Shown in pieces: positions 34,735-45,252 of a stretch of 64,000 bases of DNA. Position 1 is the stretch's first letter. The number at the start of each line of letters is the position of its first letter. This DNA comes from Azospirillum sp. RU38E. GTDB lineage: Bacteria > Pseudomonadota > Alphaproteobacteria > Azospirillales > Azospirillaceae. Made by a program: the position numbers and the translations under genes. The notes below the pieces were generated by a model. That model was not told where the DNA came from and searched no databases. It saw only the letters and a program-made list of their open reading frames with translations. Location of the stretch: positions 124,001-188,000 of the forward strand of contig NZ_FZOI01000004.1 of assembly GCF_900188385.1 (NCBI RefSeq), read 5' to 3'.

Positions 34735-35700
34735 ATGCAGGACTTCCTTTCCATCCATCCCGAGGTCGCCCAGGCGTTGAAGCAGGGCCGGGCCGTGGTG
34801 GCTCTGGAATCGACCGTGATCAGCCATGGCCTTCCCTATCCGGCCAATGTGGAGACCGCCCGCGCCATCGAGGCGGCGGTCCGGGCCGAAGGGGCGATCC
34901 CCGCCACCATCGCCGTGCTGGATGGTCGCATCCGCGTCGGTCTGGATGATGAGGATCTGGAACGGCTGGCCCAGCCGGGCGTGCGCAAGGTCAGCCGGCG
35001 GGATCTGCCGCTGGCCCTGGCGCAGCAGGCTGATGGCGCCACCACCGTGGCCTCCACCATGATTGCCGCCCATCTGGCCGGCATCGCCGTGTTCGCCACG
35101 GGCGGCATTGGCGGTGTGCATCGTGGCATGGAAACCACGCTGGATATCTCCGCCGATCTGGAAGAACTGGCCGGCACCGATGTGGCCGTCATCTGCGCCG
35201 GGGCCAAGGCCATCCTGGACCTGCCGCGCACGCTGGAATATCTGGAAACCAAGGGCGTGCCGGTGATCGGCTATGGCACCGACCGGTTCCCCGCCTTCTA
35301 CACCGCCAGCCTGCCGCTGCCGGTGGATGGGCGCTGCGACACGCCGGACGAGGTGGCGCGCGTGCTGCGCGCCAAATGGCTGCTGGGTCTGGGCGGCGGC
35401 GTGGTGGTCGGTGTGCCAATCCCCGATGCCGCCGCCCTGGATGCCGAAGCGGTGGAAGCTGCCATTCAACGCGCGGTGGCGGAGGCAGACGCCCAAGGCG
35501 TGCGCGGCAAGGCGCTGACCCCCTTCCTGCTGAAGCGGATGGAGGAATTGACCGACGGTGCCAGCCTGACGGCCAACCGCGCCCTGTTGTTGAACAATGC
35601 CGCCGTGGGCGCCCGCATCGCTGTGGCCTATGCCCAGCAGAAATCCGAACTGACCCTGCCGAAGAAGGTACAGACGGCCAAGCGCCCGCCGGGCTATTGA
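34735..35700 (+). CDS. psuG: Pseudouridine-5'-phosphate glycosidase
   Basis: 321 residues from ATG 34735, preceded by AGGAG. Motifs: VVALESTVISHGLPYPAN near the N-terminus, DGRIRVGL, KVSRRDLPLALAQQADGATTVASTM, ATGGIGGVHRG, and CAGAKAILDLPRTLEYLETKGVPV; the catalytic lysine is expected in the VSRRDL-to-GAKAIL region. PsuG splits pseudouridine 5'-phosphate to ribose 5-phosphate and uracil. The kinase partner PsuK is not adjacent, so pseudouridine phosphorylation must come from elsewhere or the substrate arrives phosphorylated. It converges on comEC. Confidence 0.93.
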   Translation: MQDFLSIHPEVAQALKQGRAVVALESTVISHGLPYPANVETARAIEAAVRAEGAIPATIAVLDGRIRVGLDDEDLERLAQPGVRKVSRRDLPLALAQQADGATTVASTMIAAHLAGIAVFATGGIGGVHRGMETTLDISADLEELAGTDVAVICAGAKAILDLPRTLEYLETKGVPVIGYGTDRFPAFYTASLPLPVDGRCDTPDEVARVLRAKWLLGLGGGVVVGVPIPDAAALDAEAVEAAIQRAVAEADAQGVRGKALTPFLLKRMEELTDGASLTANRALLLNNAAVGARIAVAYAQQKSELTLPKKVQTAKRPPGY

Positions 35701-35719
35701 TCCGCAGCAGCCAGGATTG

Positions 35720-37861
35720 TCATTGCCAAGGCCGCGCCCCCGGGTGCGGCCTTGTGGCTTCAACCCTGATGCCGGACGGGGAAAGATGCAGGGCATGGGC
35801 ACCCCGCCGCACAATATCATCCCGCCGGATGATCAGCGGGGCCGGGCACTCTGCTTCCTCCCGCAGGCTGATGACAGCATTCAGCGCCTCTGCCGGGCAG
35901 GTCACGGCGCCTTCCCGGTCGTCGATCAGGGCGAGCACCTGCCCCTTGGCCCGGTATAGACAGATGGCCCCGTCACAGGTCAGCCCGTCCTTGGCACTGC
36001 CGGATTTGGGCCAGCGGCGGGGTGGGTCCGGCAGCCCGTCCCGCAGCGCCCAGGCATTGCTGTCAAAGCGTGCGCGCTGTCGGGTGGAAACCAGCAAACC
36101 GCCATCGGCGGCGCGGATGCCAATCACCCCAGCATCGGCATCCACCCGCACATCCGGCGGGGCGAAGAACAGAAAGCTGAGCGGCATCAGCAGGATACCC
36201 ACCAAACCCCACCACCGCACCCGCCCCTGCCAGATACCCAGCCACAGGCCACCCAGCGTGAAGGCAACCAGCCCCCAGAGCGGCATGACTGGCAGGGTCA
36301 GCGTGGCACCGGGCAAACCGGCCACCAGACGGGCGGTCCAGAGGATACCCTCCACCCCCCAGCCCATGGCGCTGATGGCCCAGCCCTCCAGCCCCAGCGG
36401 CATCAGCAGGCAGGCCAGCAGCCCGCAAGGCATCACCCAGAAGCTGGTCAAGGGCACGGCAATCATGTTGGAGAGCAGCCCGTAATTGGCCACCTTCTGG
36501 AAATTATAGACGGCGTAGGGCGTCGTCGCCAGACTGGCCACCAGGGAAGTGAGAATCAGCCCGCCGGCATAGGCGGCCAGCTTGCCCACCCAGCCGCCAC
36601 CGCCTTCCCGCCGTCTCCGCGCCAGCCAGGGGGCGAGTGCGTCATAGACCATGATCAGGGCGGCCACGGCGGCAAAGGACATCTGAAAGCTGGGGCCGGT
36701 CAGGCTGTCCGGCACCACCAGCAGCACCGCCACCCCGGCGGCGGCAATGACCCGCAGGGAAAACGGATTGCGATCGGCCAGCACAGCCAGCAGCATGATC
36801 CCCGTCATCAGCACCGACCGCAGCGTCGGCACCGGCGACCCCACCATCAGCATGTAGAAGAACGCCGCCGCCATGGCCAGCACGGCGGCATATTTCTTGA
36901 TCGGATGGCGCAGGGCCAAGGCCGGCCACAATGCCAAGCCGCCGCGCACCAGCAGAAACACCAGCCCCGCCACCAACCCGATATGCAGGCCGGAGATGGA
37001 GATCAGGTGCTGCAGGCCTGAGACCCGCATGGCCGCCAGATCATCGTCAGGGATACCGCTGCTGTCCCCATTCAACAGGGCGGTGGTCAACCCGGCGGCC
37101 CCGCCCTGCAACCGCGCCTCCACCTTTGTGGCGATGGCTTGGCGCAGCCGTTCCAGCCACAATCCCCAATCCCCATCCGCCGACGCGACCGCCTGTCCTT
37201 TACGCTCCAGCCGCACATAGGCCACGACACTGCCGCCAATGCCCTGGAAATAGGAATAGCGTCGAAAATCAAAGGCATCCGGCTCCACCGGACCGCCAGG
37301 GCCGGCGACCCGGCCCCAGATGCGCACCTTCTCCCCCAAGGGCGGCAACATGTCATCCGGTCGCAGCAAGACGGTCAGTCGTTTTGGCGTCTCCGCGGCC
37401 GGGACAACGGCAATCCAGGGATCGGCCAGTTGCAGCCGCAAATCATGTTCCTGCTTTTGCAGCGCCACCACCCGGCCGGTCACCACCGTTGGGCCACGGG
37501 CGGCATCCAGCATGGGGGCGGCCATGCCGGCCGTCCGCCACGCCCCCGCCAGCAACCCCAGGGCCGGGACCAGCAGCAGGATGGCCGCCAGCCGCCCGGC
37601 GAGCGGCCAGCGCAGCCCCAGCGTCAGGCTGAGGGTCAGCATCGCCACCGCCAGCACCCCCACAAGCCACAGGGGCGGTTCCAGCGGCAGGGCGAAATAG
37701 GCACCAATGCCCAACGACAAGGTGACCGGTATCCACAGCAACCACTGGCCCTGTTCAGCCGCCAGCGCGCCCAGCAGGCGCCGTGCCAGCGCCAGGGGTG
37801 ACCAGCCCTCCCCTGTCCAGGCCCAGGGCCCCGCTATTCTTATGTGCGTGCTTTGCCGCAT
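35720..37861 (-). CDS. ComEC/Rec2-family DNA uptake channel
   Basis: 713 residues. An N-terminal membrane region with a DUF4131-like OB segment (about 95-230: [21 protein letters not shown]) is followed by the competence domain, with [43 protein letters not shown] as its core signature, and many membrane helices to about residue 560. The C-terminal region (about 570-713) is short and lacks the metal motif of a full metallo-beta-lactamase domain, as in many alphaproteobacterial ComEC proteins. It would carry single-stranded DNA across the inner membrane. It is divergent from gltX with 90 nt between starts. Confidence 0.88.
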   Translation of the reverse strand: MRQSTHIRIAGPWAWTGEGWSPLALARRLLGALAAEQGQWLLWIPVTLSLGIGAYFALPLEPPLWLVGVLAVAMLTLSLTLGLRWPLAGRLAAILLLVPALGLLAGAWRTAGMAAPMLDAARGPTVVTGRVVALQKQEHDLRLQLADPWIAVVPAAETPKRLTVLLRPDDMLPPLGEKVRIWGRVAGPGGPVEPDAFDFRRYSYFQGIGGSVVAYVRLERKGQAVASADGDWGLWLERLRQAIATKVEARLQGGAAGLTTALLNGDSSGIPDDDLAAMRVSGLQHLISISGLHIGLVAGLVFLLVRGGLALWPALALRHPIKKYAAVLAMAAAFFYMLMVGSPVPTLRSVLMTGIMLLAVLADRNPFSLRVIAAAGVAVLLVVPDSLTGPSFQMSFAAVAALIMVYDALAPWLARRRREGGGGWVGKLAAYAGGLILTSLVASLATTPYAVYNFQKVANYGLLSNMIAVPLTSFWVMPCGLLACLLMPLGLEGWAISAMGWGVEGILWTARLVAGLPGATLTLPVMPLWGLVAFTLGGLWLGIWQGRVRWWGLVGILLMPLSFLFFAPPDVRVDADAGVIGIRAADGGLLVSTRQRARFDSNAWALRDGLPDPPRRWPKSGSAKDGLTCDGAICLYRAKGQVLALIDDREGAVTCPAEALNAVISLREEAECPAPLIIRRDDIVRRGAHALHLSPSGIRVEATRPHPGARPWQ
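35727..35754. terminator. Convergent hairpin between psuG and comEC
   Basis: CAAGGCCGC (35727-35735) pairs with GCGGCCTTG (35746-35754), with four further inner pairs including one G-T. It lies within the last codons of comEC and just after psuG; no T run. Confidence 0.45.
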
Positions 37862-37950
37862 TGGTGATGACCGTCACGGTGCATAAGGCCCGCTGCTGTG
37901 CTACATCTGCCGGCAACGGACTGGTTTACCCGCAGAAGATTGTATTAATC

Positions 37951-39357
37951 ATGAAAATTGTCACCCGTTTCGCACCATCCCCCACCGGTTTTCTGCATAT
38001 TGGCGGTGGCCGCACAGCCCTGTTCAACTGGCTTTTCGCCAAGCACCATCAGGGCACCTTCCTGCTGCGGATCGAGGATACCGACCGCGCCCGTTCCACC
38101 CAGGCGGCCGTCGATGCCATTCTGGATGGGCTGAAATGGCTGGGCCTGGAATGGGACGGTGAAGCGGTCAGCCAGTTCGAACGCAAGGACCGTCACGCCG
38201 AAGTGGTGGCGGAAATGCTGGCCAACGGCACCGCCTATCGTTGTTATTGCACCCCGGAAGAGCTGGACGCGATGCGGGAGGCGCAGAAGGCCGCCGGTCA
38301 GCAGCCGCGCTATGACGGTCGCTGGCGCGACCGCGACCCGTCGGAAGCACCGGCCGGCATCGCCCCCGCCATCCGCCTGAAGGCCCCGCGCGAGGGGGAG
38401 ACGGTGGTGAATGACCATGTGCAGGGCGAAGTGCGGGTGCAGAACAGCCAGCTGGATGATCTGATCCTGCTGCGCTCCGACGGCACACCTACTTACCTGC
38501 TGGCCGTGGTGGTGGACGACCATGATATGGGTGTGACCCATGTGGTGCGCGGTGACGATCACCTGACCAATACCTTCCGCCAGCTGCAGATCTATAATGC
38601 CATGGGCTGGGCAGCCCCGGAATTCGCGCATATCCCGCTGATCCACGGGCCGGACGGGGCCAAGCTCTCCAAGCGCCATGGCGCCTTGGGGATTGAGGCC
38701 TATCGCGACATGGGCTTCCTGCCGGAAACCATGCGCAATTACCTGCTGCGTCTGGGCTGGGGCCATGGCGATGCGGAGATTATCTCCACCGAACAGGCCA
38801 TCGAATGGTTCACGCTGGAAGGGATCGGCCGCTCCCCCTCCCGGCTGGACTTCGCCAAGATGGAGAACCTGAACGCCCATTATATTCGGGAGGCGGATGA
38901 TGCGCGGCTGGTGGCCCTGACCAGCCCCTTCATTGAGGCCAAGATCGGCCGCGCCTTGACGGACGCGGAGAAGGAACGGCTGTTGCGTTCCGTGCCCGGT
39001 TTCAAGCCGCGCGTGAAAACCCTACTGGAATTGGCAGATGGTTCACTCTATCTGTTTGCCAACCGGCCGCTTGCCCTGGATGACAAGGCAGCGGCCCTGC
39101 TGACGGCCGAGGCACGGTCGCAGCTGGCGGCGCTGGCAGAAGCGTTCGCCGCGTCGCCCGATTGGAGCGGTGCTGCACTGGAACAGATCGTGCGCGACCA
39201 TGCGGAGCGCACCGGTCTGAAGCTGGGCAAACTGGCCCAGCCCTTGCGCGCCGCCCTGACCGGTTCCACCGTTTCGCCGCCGATTTTCGAGGTGGCGGAA
39301 ATTCTTGGTCGCGCCGAGACCTTGGTGCGGCTGGAAGATGTCGCAAAGGGTGGATAA
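37951..39357 (+). CDS. gltX: Glutamyl-tRNA synthetase
   Basis: 468 residues from ATG 37951. Class I synthetase: [29 protein letters not shown] holds the HIGH-like motif, [12 protein letters not shown] follows, and [18 protein letters not shown] holds the KMSKS-like motif. The C-terminal anticodon-binding part runs from about residue 330. It charges tRNA-Glu and, in alphaproteobacteria lacking GlnRS, sometimes tRNA-Gln; whether a second gltX exists cannot be seen. The comEC-gltX-gltA neighbourhood is conserved in alphaproteobacteria. Confidence 0.95.
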   Translation: MKIVTRFAPSPTGFLHIGGGRTALFNWLFAKHHQGTFLLRIEDTDRARSTQAAVDAILDGLKWLGLEWDGEAVSQFERKDRHAEVVAEMLANGTAYRCYCTPEELDAMREAQKAAGQQPRYDGRWRDRDPSEAPAGIAPAIRLKAPREGETVVNDHVQGEVRVQNSQLDDLILLRSDGTPTYLLAVVVDDHDMGVTHVVRGDDHLTNTFRQLQIYNAMGWAAPEFAHIPLIHGPDGAKLSKRHGALGIEAYRDMGFLPETMRNYLLRLGWGHGDAEIISTEQAIEWFTLEGIGRSPSRLDFAKMENLNAHYIREADDARLVALTSPFIEAKIGRALTDAEKERLLRSVPGFKPRVKTLLELADGSLYLFANRPLALDDKAAALLTAEARSQLAALAEAFAASPDWSGAALEQIVRDHAERTGLKLGKLAQPLRAALTGSTVSPPIFEVAEILGRAETLVRLEDVAKGG

Positions 39358-39465
39358 TTTGATGCAGTTGCGTTGCCATTGCTGCGCCGCGCAACTACAC
39401 TCCGCCACCTAAAAAGAACCCCGGGGCAGCCGCCCCACCCAAGAACACCTTGAGGACGTGCCGAT

Positions 39466-40794
39466 ATGAGCCAGACTCCCCAGACGGCGGGCGATGGAAC
39501 CGCCGATACGGTGACCCTGATCGATAACCGGAACGGCAAGCAAGTCACCTTGCCCATCCTGCACGGCGCGACGGGGCCGGATGTCATCGACATCCGCAAG
39601 CTCTATGCGGCCACCGGCTGCTTCACCTACGATCCGGGTTTCACCTCCACCGGCTCCTGCGAATCGGCAATCACCTACATCGATGGCGATGAAGGCGTGC
39701 TGCTGCACCGCGGTTACCCGATCGAGCAGTTGGCGGAGAAGAGCGACTTCCTGGAAGTCTGCTACCTGCTGCTGAACGGCGAGCTGCCGAACCCGGAGCA
39801 GAAGGCCAAGTTCGAGCAGACCATCACGCGCCACACCATGGTGCATGAGCAGCTGGCGAACTTCTTCCGTGGCTTCCGCCGCGATGCCCACCCGATGGCC
39901 ATCATGTGCGGCGTCGTCGGCGCCCTGTCGGCCTTCTATCACGACAGCACCGACATCAATGACCCGACCCAGCGCATCATCGCGTCGCACCGGCTGATCG
40001 CCAAGGTGCCGACCATTGCTGCCATGGCGTATAAGTATTCGGTCGGTCAGCCCTTCGTCTATCCGCGCAACGATCTGGGCTTTGCCGAGAACTTCCTGCA
40101 CATGACCTTCGCGGTCCCGTGCGAGCAGTACAAGGTGAACCCGGTCATCGCCAAGGCGATGGACAAGATCTTCATCCTGCACGCCGATCACGAGCAGAAC
40201 GCCTCGACCTCCACCGTGCGTCTGGCCGGTTCGTCGGGTGCCAACCCGTTCGCCTGTATCGCCGCCGGCATCGCCTCCCTGTGGGGTCCCGCGCATGGTG
40301 GTGCGAACGAGGCCGTGCTGAAGATGCTGGAAGAGATCAAGTCCGTTGATCGCATTCCGGAATTCATCAAGCGCGCCAAGGACAAGAACGACAATTTCCG
40401 TCTGATGGGCTTCGGCCACCGGGTCTACAAGAACTACGACCCGCGCGCCAAGGTTATGCAGCAGACCTGTAAGGAAGTGCTGGCCGAGCTGGGGATCAAG
40501 GACGATCCGCTGCTGGATATCGCCGTGGAGCTGGAGCGGATCGCGCTGTCCGACGAGTACTTCATCGAGAAGAAGCTGTACCCGAACGTCGACTTCTATT
40601 CCGGCATCATCCTGAAGGCGATCGGCTTCCCGACCAGCATGTTCACCGTGCTGTTCGCGCTGGCCCGTACCGTCGGCTGGATCAGCCAGTGGAAGGAAAT
40701 GATTGAGGATCCGACCCAGAAGATCGGTCGTCCGCGTCAGCTCTATACCGGTCACGTGACGCGGGATTTCGTCCCGCTGAACGAGCGTGGCTGA
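39466..40794 (+). CDS. gltA: Citrate synthase
   Basis: 442 residues, the type II hexameric length. It condenses acetyl-CoA and oxaloacetate at entry to the TCA cycle. Visible: [38 protein letters not shown] in outline near residue 50, the catalytic His of [15 protein letters not shown], the second His in [16 protein letters not shown], and the C-terminal [16 protein letters not shown]. It lies 108 nt downstream of gltX on the same strand. A small open frame overlaps its stop codon. Confidence 0.96.
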   Translation: MSQTPQTAGDGTADTVTLIDNRNGKQVTLPILHGATGPDVIDIRKLYAATGCFTYDPGFTSTGSCESAITYIDGDEGVLLHRGYPIEQLAEKSDFLEVCYLLLNGELPNPEQKAKFEQTITRHTMVHEQLANFFRGFRRDAHPMAIMCGVVGALSAFYHDSTDINDPTQRIIASHRLIAKVPTIAAMAYKYSVGQPFVYPRNDLGFAENFLHMTFAVPCEQYKVNPVIAKAMDKIFILHADHEQNASTSTVRLAGSSGANPFACIAAGIASLWGPAHGGANEAVLKMLEEIKSVDRIPEFIKRAKDKNDNFRLMGFGHRVYKNYDPRAKVMQQTCKEVLAELGIKDDPLLDIAVELERIALSDEYFIEKKLYPNVDFYSGIILKAIGFPTSMFTVLFALARTVGWISQWKEMIEDPTQKIGRPRQLYTGHVTRDFVPLNERG

Positions 40795-41005
40795 GCGGCT
40801 GAATAGTCAGCATAAAGCGGGCGGCCCCCTGTGGGCCGCCCGTAACGCCCAATCCATGTTCGCAGCACCCGTCTTCCTCTGGCGGGCGCCAACTGCCGCC
40901 AATGATAATCCCGCGCCCCTGGGCAAAAGACTGGCCCGTCTGGCCAAACTATTGGCGATTATCGCTGTGGTCGGTGGTCTGGGTTATGCGGTGTTGGCAC
41001 TGTAA
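40787..41005 (+). CDS. Small hypothetical membrane protein
   Basis: Up to 72 residues from GTG 40787, overlapping the gltA stop; ATG 40856 would give 49 residues. Not recognised. The part from the second start ([44 protein letters not shown] in outline) has a basic stretch and one C-terminal membrane helix, and the AANDNP element is common in small alphaproteobacterial proteins. No clear ribosome site for either start, so existence is uncertain. It is followed by a strong bidirectional terminator. Confidence 0.4.
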   Translation: MAERLNSQHKAGGPLWAARNAQSMFAAPVFLWRAPTAANDNPAPLGKRLARLAKLLAIIAVVGGLGYAVLAL

Positions 41006-41025
41006 ATTTCCAACATCTGCCTAAA

Positions 41026-41069
41026 CGAAAAAACCCCGCCGGGCTTGATTGCCCAGGCGGGGTTTTTCG
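41026..41069. terminator. Bidirectional terminator, gltA side and rpoD
   Basis: CCCCGCCGGGC (41034-41044) pairs with GCCC-A-GGCGGGG (41051-41062) with one bulged A, flanked by AAAAAA on the left and TTTTT on the right. It works in both directions between the convergent gltA unit and rpoD. Confidence 0.85.
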
Positions 41070-41118
41070 TATCCCCTCCCCGCCCGTTGCCGAGCGGGGA
41101 AAGGCATAGCCGAACCGA

Positions 41119-43068
41119 TCACGTATCCAGGAAGCTGCGCAGCTTGCGGGAACGCGACGGGTGCTTCAGCTTGCGCAGCGCCTTCGCCTCGATCTGGCGG
41201 ATACGCTCGCGGGTCACGCTGAACTGCTGGCCCACTTCTTCCAGCGTATGGTCGGTATTCATGCCGATGCCGAAGCGCATCCGCAGAACCCGTTCCTCAC
41301 GGGCGGTCAGGGTGGCCAGTATACGGGTGGTGGTCTCGCGCAGGTTCGCCTGGATGGCGGCATCGAGGGGCAGAACGGCGTTCTTATCCTCGATGAAATC
41401 GCCCAGATGCGAATCTTCCTCGTCGCCAATCGGCGTTTCCAGGGAGATCGGCTCCTTGGCGATCTTCAACACCTTGCGGACCTTCTCCAGCGGCATCATC
41501 AGCCGCTCGGCCAGTTCCTCCGGCGTCGGCTCCCGCCCGATCTCGTGCAGCATCTGACGGCTGGTGCGCACCAGCTTGTTGATCGTTTCGATCATATGCA
41601 CGGGAATACGGATGGTGCGGGCCTGATCGGCGATCGACCTCGTGATCGCCTGCCGGATCCACCAAGTGGCATAGGTGGAGAACTTGTAGCCGCGCCGATA
41701 TTCGAACTTATCCACCGCCTTCATCAGACCGATATTGCCTTCCTGGATCAAGTCCAGGAACTGCAGGCCACGGTTGGTGTATTTCTTGGCGATGGAGATC
41801 ACCAGACGGAGGTTGGCTTCCACCATCTCCTTCTTGGCGCGGCTGGCTTCCTTCTCGCCCTTCTGCACGGTGGAGACGATGCGGCGGAACTCACCGATCG
41901 GCAACCGCGCCTGGGTGGAGACGTCACCAATATTTTCCCGCACGCGGGCAACCTCGTGCGAGGAGCGTTCGGCAAAACGGCCCCAGGCCTTGGAGATATT
42001 CTTGCAGCGGTCCAGCCAGTTCGGGTCCAGTTCCGACCCGTAATAATGCTGCAGGAAGTCTTCACGCTTTACGCGGCAATCAGTGGCCAGACGAAGCAGG
42101 CGGCCTTCAAAGCCCAGCAGCTTGCGGTTCAGGGCATAGAGCTGTTCGACAAGCTGTTCGATACGGCCATTGTTCAGGCGCACGGAATTGACCAGTTCGG
42201 TCAATTCGGCCTTCACCTTCTCGTACTTCTTGTCCGCACCCTTGACCTCTTCGCCGCGCTGCAAGGCCGCCAGACGCAGCTCCTGCATCTTGTGCAGGCG
42301 CTCATAGGTCTCTTCGATCTTGCCGAAGGTTTCCAGCACCTTGGGCTTCAGCTCGGCTTCCATGGCGGAAAGGGAGACATTGCCTTCCTCTTCGCCGTCG
42401 GCGGCCGGGCCGGTGCCCTCGCCTTCACCCTCTGCGCGCTCGCCTTCCTCTTCCTCACGGTCGGCGGCCGGGCCGTCCAGCGTCTCCGGCGGCAGCTCAC
42501 CCGATTCCGGGTCAACGCCGTAAGAGGCATCCAGATCGATAATGTCGCGCAGCAGCATCTTGCCGTCCTGCAACGACTGATGCCATTCGATGATGGCCTG
42601 AATGGTCAGCGGCGATTCGCAAATCGCCCCAATCATCATTTCCCGGCCGGCTTCGATGCGCTTGGCGATGGCGATTTCGCCTTCGCGCGACAGCAGCTCC
42701 ACCGAACCCATTTCGCGCAGATACATGCGCACCGGGTCATCGGTGCGGCCGATATCATCATCGTCCAGGTTACCGGACTGGCGGCCTTCGCCGTCGCCGG
42801 CTTCGCCGTTGCTCTCTTCCTGTTCCTCTGCCTCGACGACATTGATGCCCATTTCGGACAGCAAGGCCATCGTGTCTTCGATCTGCTCGGAAGACGAACT
42901 GTCCTGCGGCAGGGCCGCGTTCAGCTCGTCATAGGTGACGTAGCCACGCTCCTTGCCCCGCGCGATCATCTTCTTGACGGCAATTGCCATGCCGTCCATC
43001 AGAGGGCCGTTCGCTTCCTCTTCACGCTGCTCCGACACTTCCGCCGTCTGCGCCGCTTTAGTCGCCAT
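41119..43068 (-). CDS. rpoD: Primary sigma factor RpoD (sigma-70)
   Basis: 649 residues. Region 1.1 lies near the N-terminus ([30 protein letters not shown]). Region 1.2 follows in [30 protein letters not shown]. An acidic non-conserved region (about 190-245, rich in Glu/Gly) comes next, then regions 2.1-2.4 ([51 protein letters not shown]), region 3 and the region 4.2 helix-turn-helix ([28 protein letters not shown]). It directs housekeeping transcription. It follows dnaG on the minus strand after a 190-nt gap holding a hairpin, so it may have its own promoter. Confidence 0.97.
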   Translation of the reverse strand: MATKAAQTAEVSEQREEEANGPLMDGMAIAVKKMIARGKERGYVTYDELNAALPQDSSSSEQIEDTMALLSEMGINVVEAEEQEESNGEAGDGEGRQSGNLDDDDIGRTDDPVRMYLREMGSVELLSREGEIAIAKRIEAGREMMIGAICESPLTIQAIIEWHQSLQDGKMLLRDIIDLDASYGVDPESGELPPETLDGPAADREEEEGERAEGEGEGTGPAADGEEEGNVSLSAMEAELKPKVLETFGKIEETYERLHKMQELRLAALQRGEEVKGADKKYEKVKAELTELVNSVRLNNGRIEQLVEQLYALNRKLLGFEGRLLRLATDCRVKREDFLQHYYGSELDPNWLDRCKNISKAWGRFAERSSHEVARVRENIGDVSTQARLPIGEFRRIVSTVQKGEKEASRAKKEMVEANLRLVISIAKKYTNRGLQFLDLIQEGNIGLMKAVDKFEYRRGYKFSTYATWWIRQAITRSIADQARTIRIPVHMIETINKLVRTSRQMLHEIGREPTPEELAERLMMPLEKVRKVLKIAKEPISLETPIGDEEDSHLGDFIEDKNAVLPLDAAIQANLRETTTRILATLTAREERVLRMRFGIGMNTDHTLEEVGQQFSVTRERIRQIEAKALRKLKHPSRSRKLRSFLDT

Positions 43069-43187
43069 TCGCTCGCTGCCCCCGTACCTTCAAGGCTGCC
43101 ACCGGTAAACGCAAATGGACGACTCGGGCAAGTGCCCGGTCATCCACCAATCTCTGTCCTGGCTACAAAATCAAAAAGTGACATACG

Positions 43188-43209
43188 ACTGTGTCGGCCA
43201 AGACACAGT
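43188..43209. terminator. Hairpin between dnaG and rpoD
   Basis: ACTGTGTC (43188-43195) pairs perfectly with GACACAGT (43202-43209) over a 6-nt loop. On the minus strand a TTTTT tract follows only after about a dozen nt, so it may be a weak terminator or an mRNA processing site between dnaG and rpoD. Confidence 0.4.
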
Positions 43210-43258
43210 TTCGGCGTGGATAGGTTACACGAGCCCCCATACCCCTCGGCATGTGCCC

Positions 43259-45127
43259 TTATACCCCATCCTGATCGGGATCATTGGTATGCCCCCGGCG
43301 GTTCAGCACTTCCTGTTGAAGCATTCGTAAGCGTGCCAGATCGGCTTCGCTGAAGGTTTCAGCGAAACGTCGCTCGGCTTCCCGCAGTTCCTGCTGAAGC
43401 AATGTCACCTCGGAGCCTAACCAAACCTCCTGCCAGCCACTCTTCGCCGCTTCGATGGACGCTCCTGGTTGCGCAAACTTCGGCGCGTCTGCACTCAGCA
43501 GACTATCCAGCGTCTCTTGAAAGCCGCGCAGAGACAGGTGGCGCTTCAAGCCGTCCGCGTCAAGTGCTGATTCGGCCGTCAGACATGCAACAAGCGCCTG
43601 ACGCAGCATTTCCAGCGCCGGATCGCTGAAATCTGCCTGGCCCAGCAGTTCCCCCACCTGTTCGAACAGGGCAGGATGGTGCAGCACGGTGACCAACAGC
43701 CAGCGCTCCCGCCGGCGCGGATCGGTCAGGATGGCGCCGCTGCGGTGGCTTTTGTCCCACAGGTGACTGACGGGAATATCCCCCGGCCGCAGACGGCGCG
43801 GCCCGCCGCTGCCGCCAAAGCTGCGCCCACCGCCTTCGCCAAAGCCCGCCCCCCGGATGGCGGCGCGCAGCTTGTCGCGCAAAGCGGCGCGGTAATTATA
43901 TTGCACCGACTTGTCGGCGATGGCGTCGGTCAACTGGTTGATGGTGCTTTCAATGGTCAGCCGGCCTTCCGCCGTGCGCGGCTCATTGCCCTGGCGGGCA
44001 TATTCCCAGATGAAATCTTCCAGCGACAGGGCCCTGTCCAGCACCGCCTCAAACGCTGCCTTGCCGCCACCCCGGATCAGGCTGTCCGGGTCTTCCTTTT
44101 CCGGCATGAAGGCAATGCGGGCCGATACGTCGGGCGTCAGCACCGGCAGGATGCGTTCCACCGCCCGTTGCGCCGCCCGCCGGCCGGCATTATCGCCATC
44201 AAAGCAGAGGATGGGCCGGCGACGTCCCTCCGGTGCCAGTTTCCACAGCTCCTGGATCTGGGTTTCCGTCAGGGCCGTGCCCAGGGGTGCCACCGCCCCT
44301 TCGAACCCGGCCATGACGCAGGAAATCACATCCATATAGCCTTCGGTGACGATCAGCGATTGGCCATCCGCCGCCGCCTGCCGCGCCCGCGACATGCCGT
44401 AGAGAATGTGCCCCTTGTGGAAGAGCGGGTTTTCAGCCGAATTGATATATTTCGGCCCGTCCCCTTCCAGCACGCGCCCGCCAAAGGCCACCACCCGGCC
44501 CCGCCGGTCGGTGACGGGGAACATCACCCGGTTCCAGAAGAAATTGCGCACCGCCTTGCCGTTTTCGGGCCGCTTGAACAGCCCGACCTCGATCATGTCG
44601 GCCTCGCCATAGCCGGCCTCGGTGAGTACGGCATAGAGCCCCGCCCCGTCCTGCGGGGCGTAGCCCAGGCGGAAGCGGGCGATACCCTCGCCATCCAACC
44701 CGCGCCGACGCAGATAATCCAGCGCCATACGGCCGCCATGGCTGAACAGCTGCTGCTCATAATATTTGGCTGCGCGTTCCACCAGATCATAGAGCGACTT
44801 CTGCCGCTCGAACCGCTCACGCTCCTGCGGGGTGGCCTTGGGCACCGCCATGCCCACTTCGCCCGCCAGATTCTCCACCGCCTCCATGAAGGAGAGGTTG
44901 TCATAGCGCATGACGAAACCGATCTGGTCGCCATGGGCACCACAGCCGAAGCAGTGAAAAAAGCCCTTCTGGTCGTTGACATAGAAGCTGGGCGACTTCT
45001 CATTATGGAAGGGACAGGGCGCCTTGAATTCCCGCCCGGCGCGGATCAGGCGCATACGTTTCTGCACCACTTCCGACACGGAAATGCGGGTGCGCAACTC
45101 TTCCAGAAACTGCGGCGGCAGGGCCAT
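43259..45127 (-). CDS. dnaG: DNA primase
   Basis: 622 residues. The N-terminal zinc-binding domain has CPFHNEKSPSFYVNDQKGFFHCFGCGAHGD (CxxH and CxxC ligands) in outline. The RNA polymerase/Toprim core (about 170-370) has RDRRGRVVAFGGRVL, LIVTEGYMDVISC and CFDGDNAGRRAAQRA. The C-terminal helicase-binding domain runs from about 430. It makes RNA primers for replication. It lies in the order yqeY, GNAT, dnaG, rpoD on the minus strand. Two DnaA-box-like sequences lie about 90-115 nt upstream of its start. Confidence 0.96.
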   Translation of the reverse strand: MALPPQFLEELRTRISVSEVVQKRMRLIRAGREFKAPCPFHNEKSPSFYVNDQKGFFHCFGCGAHGDQIGFVMRYDNLSFMEAVENLAGEVGMAVPKATPQERERFERQKSLYDLVERAAKYYEQQLFSHGGRMALDYLRRRGLDGEGIARFRLGYAPQDGAGLYAVLTEAGYGEADMIEVGLFKRPENGKAVRNFFWNRVMFPVTDRRGRVVAFGGRVLEGDGPKYINSAENPLFHKGHILYGMSRARQAAADGQSLIVTEGYMDVISCVMAGFEGAVAPLGTALTETQIQELWKLAPEGRRRPILCFDGDNAGRRAAQRAVERILPVLTPDVSARIAFMPEKEDPDSLIRGGGKAAFEAVLDRALSLEDFIWEYARQGNEPRTAEGRLTIESTINQLTDAIADKSVQYNYRAALRDKLRAAIRGAGFGEGGGRSFGGSGGPRRLRPGDIPVSHLWDKSHRSGAILTDPRRRERWLLVTVLHHPALFEQVGELLGQADFSDPALEMLRQALVACLTAESALDADGLKRHLSLRGFQETLDSLLSADAPKFAQPGASIEAAKSGWQEVWLGSEVTLLQQELREAERRFAETFSEADLARLRMLQQEVLNRRGHTNDPDQDGV

Positions 45128-45214
45128 GTGAAGGCGGACTTCCCATCAACGGGCAGACAGATCAGCCGGCAACCATACAACAGGCACCCGCCGCTGTGCC
45201 ATGTGGCTGCAGAC

Positions 45215-45249
45215 TTATCCCCAGGTTGCTCTGTTATCCACAGGCAACC
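45215..45249. promoter_or_regulatory. DnaA-box-like pair in a hairpin upstream of dnaG
   Basis: TTATCCCCA (45215-45223, 8/9) and TTATCCACA (45234-45242, perfect DnaA box) lie 19 bp apart in the same orientation. The second is inside a stem-loop (GGTTGC 45224-45229 with GCAACC 45244-45249, inner CTGT/ACAG) placed directly after the GNAT stop codon. Either DnaA control of dnaG or a GNAT-gene terminator that happens to hold the motif. Confidence 0.4.
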
Positions 45250-45252
45250 GGG

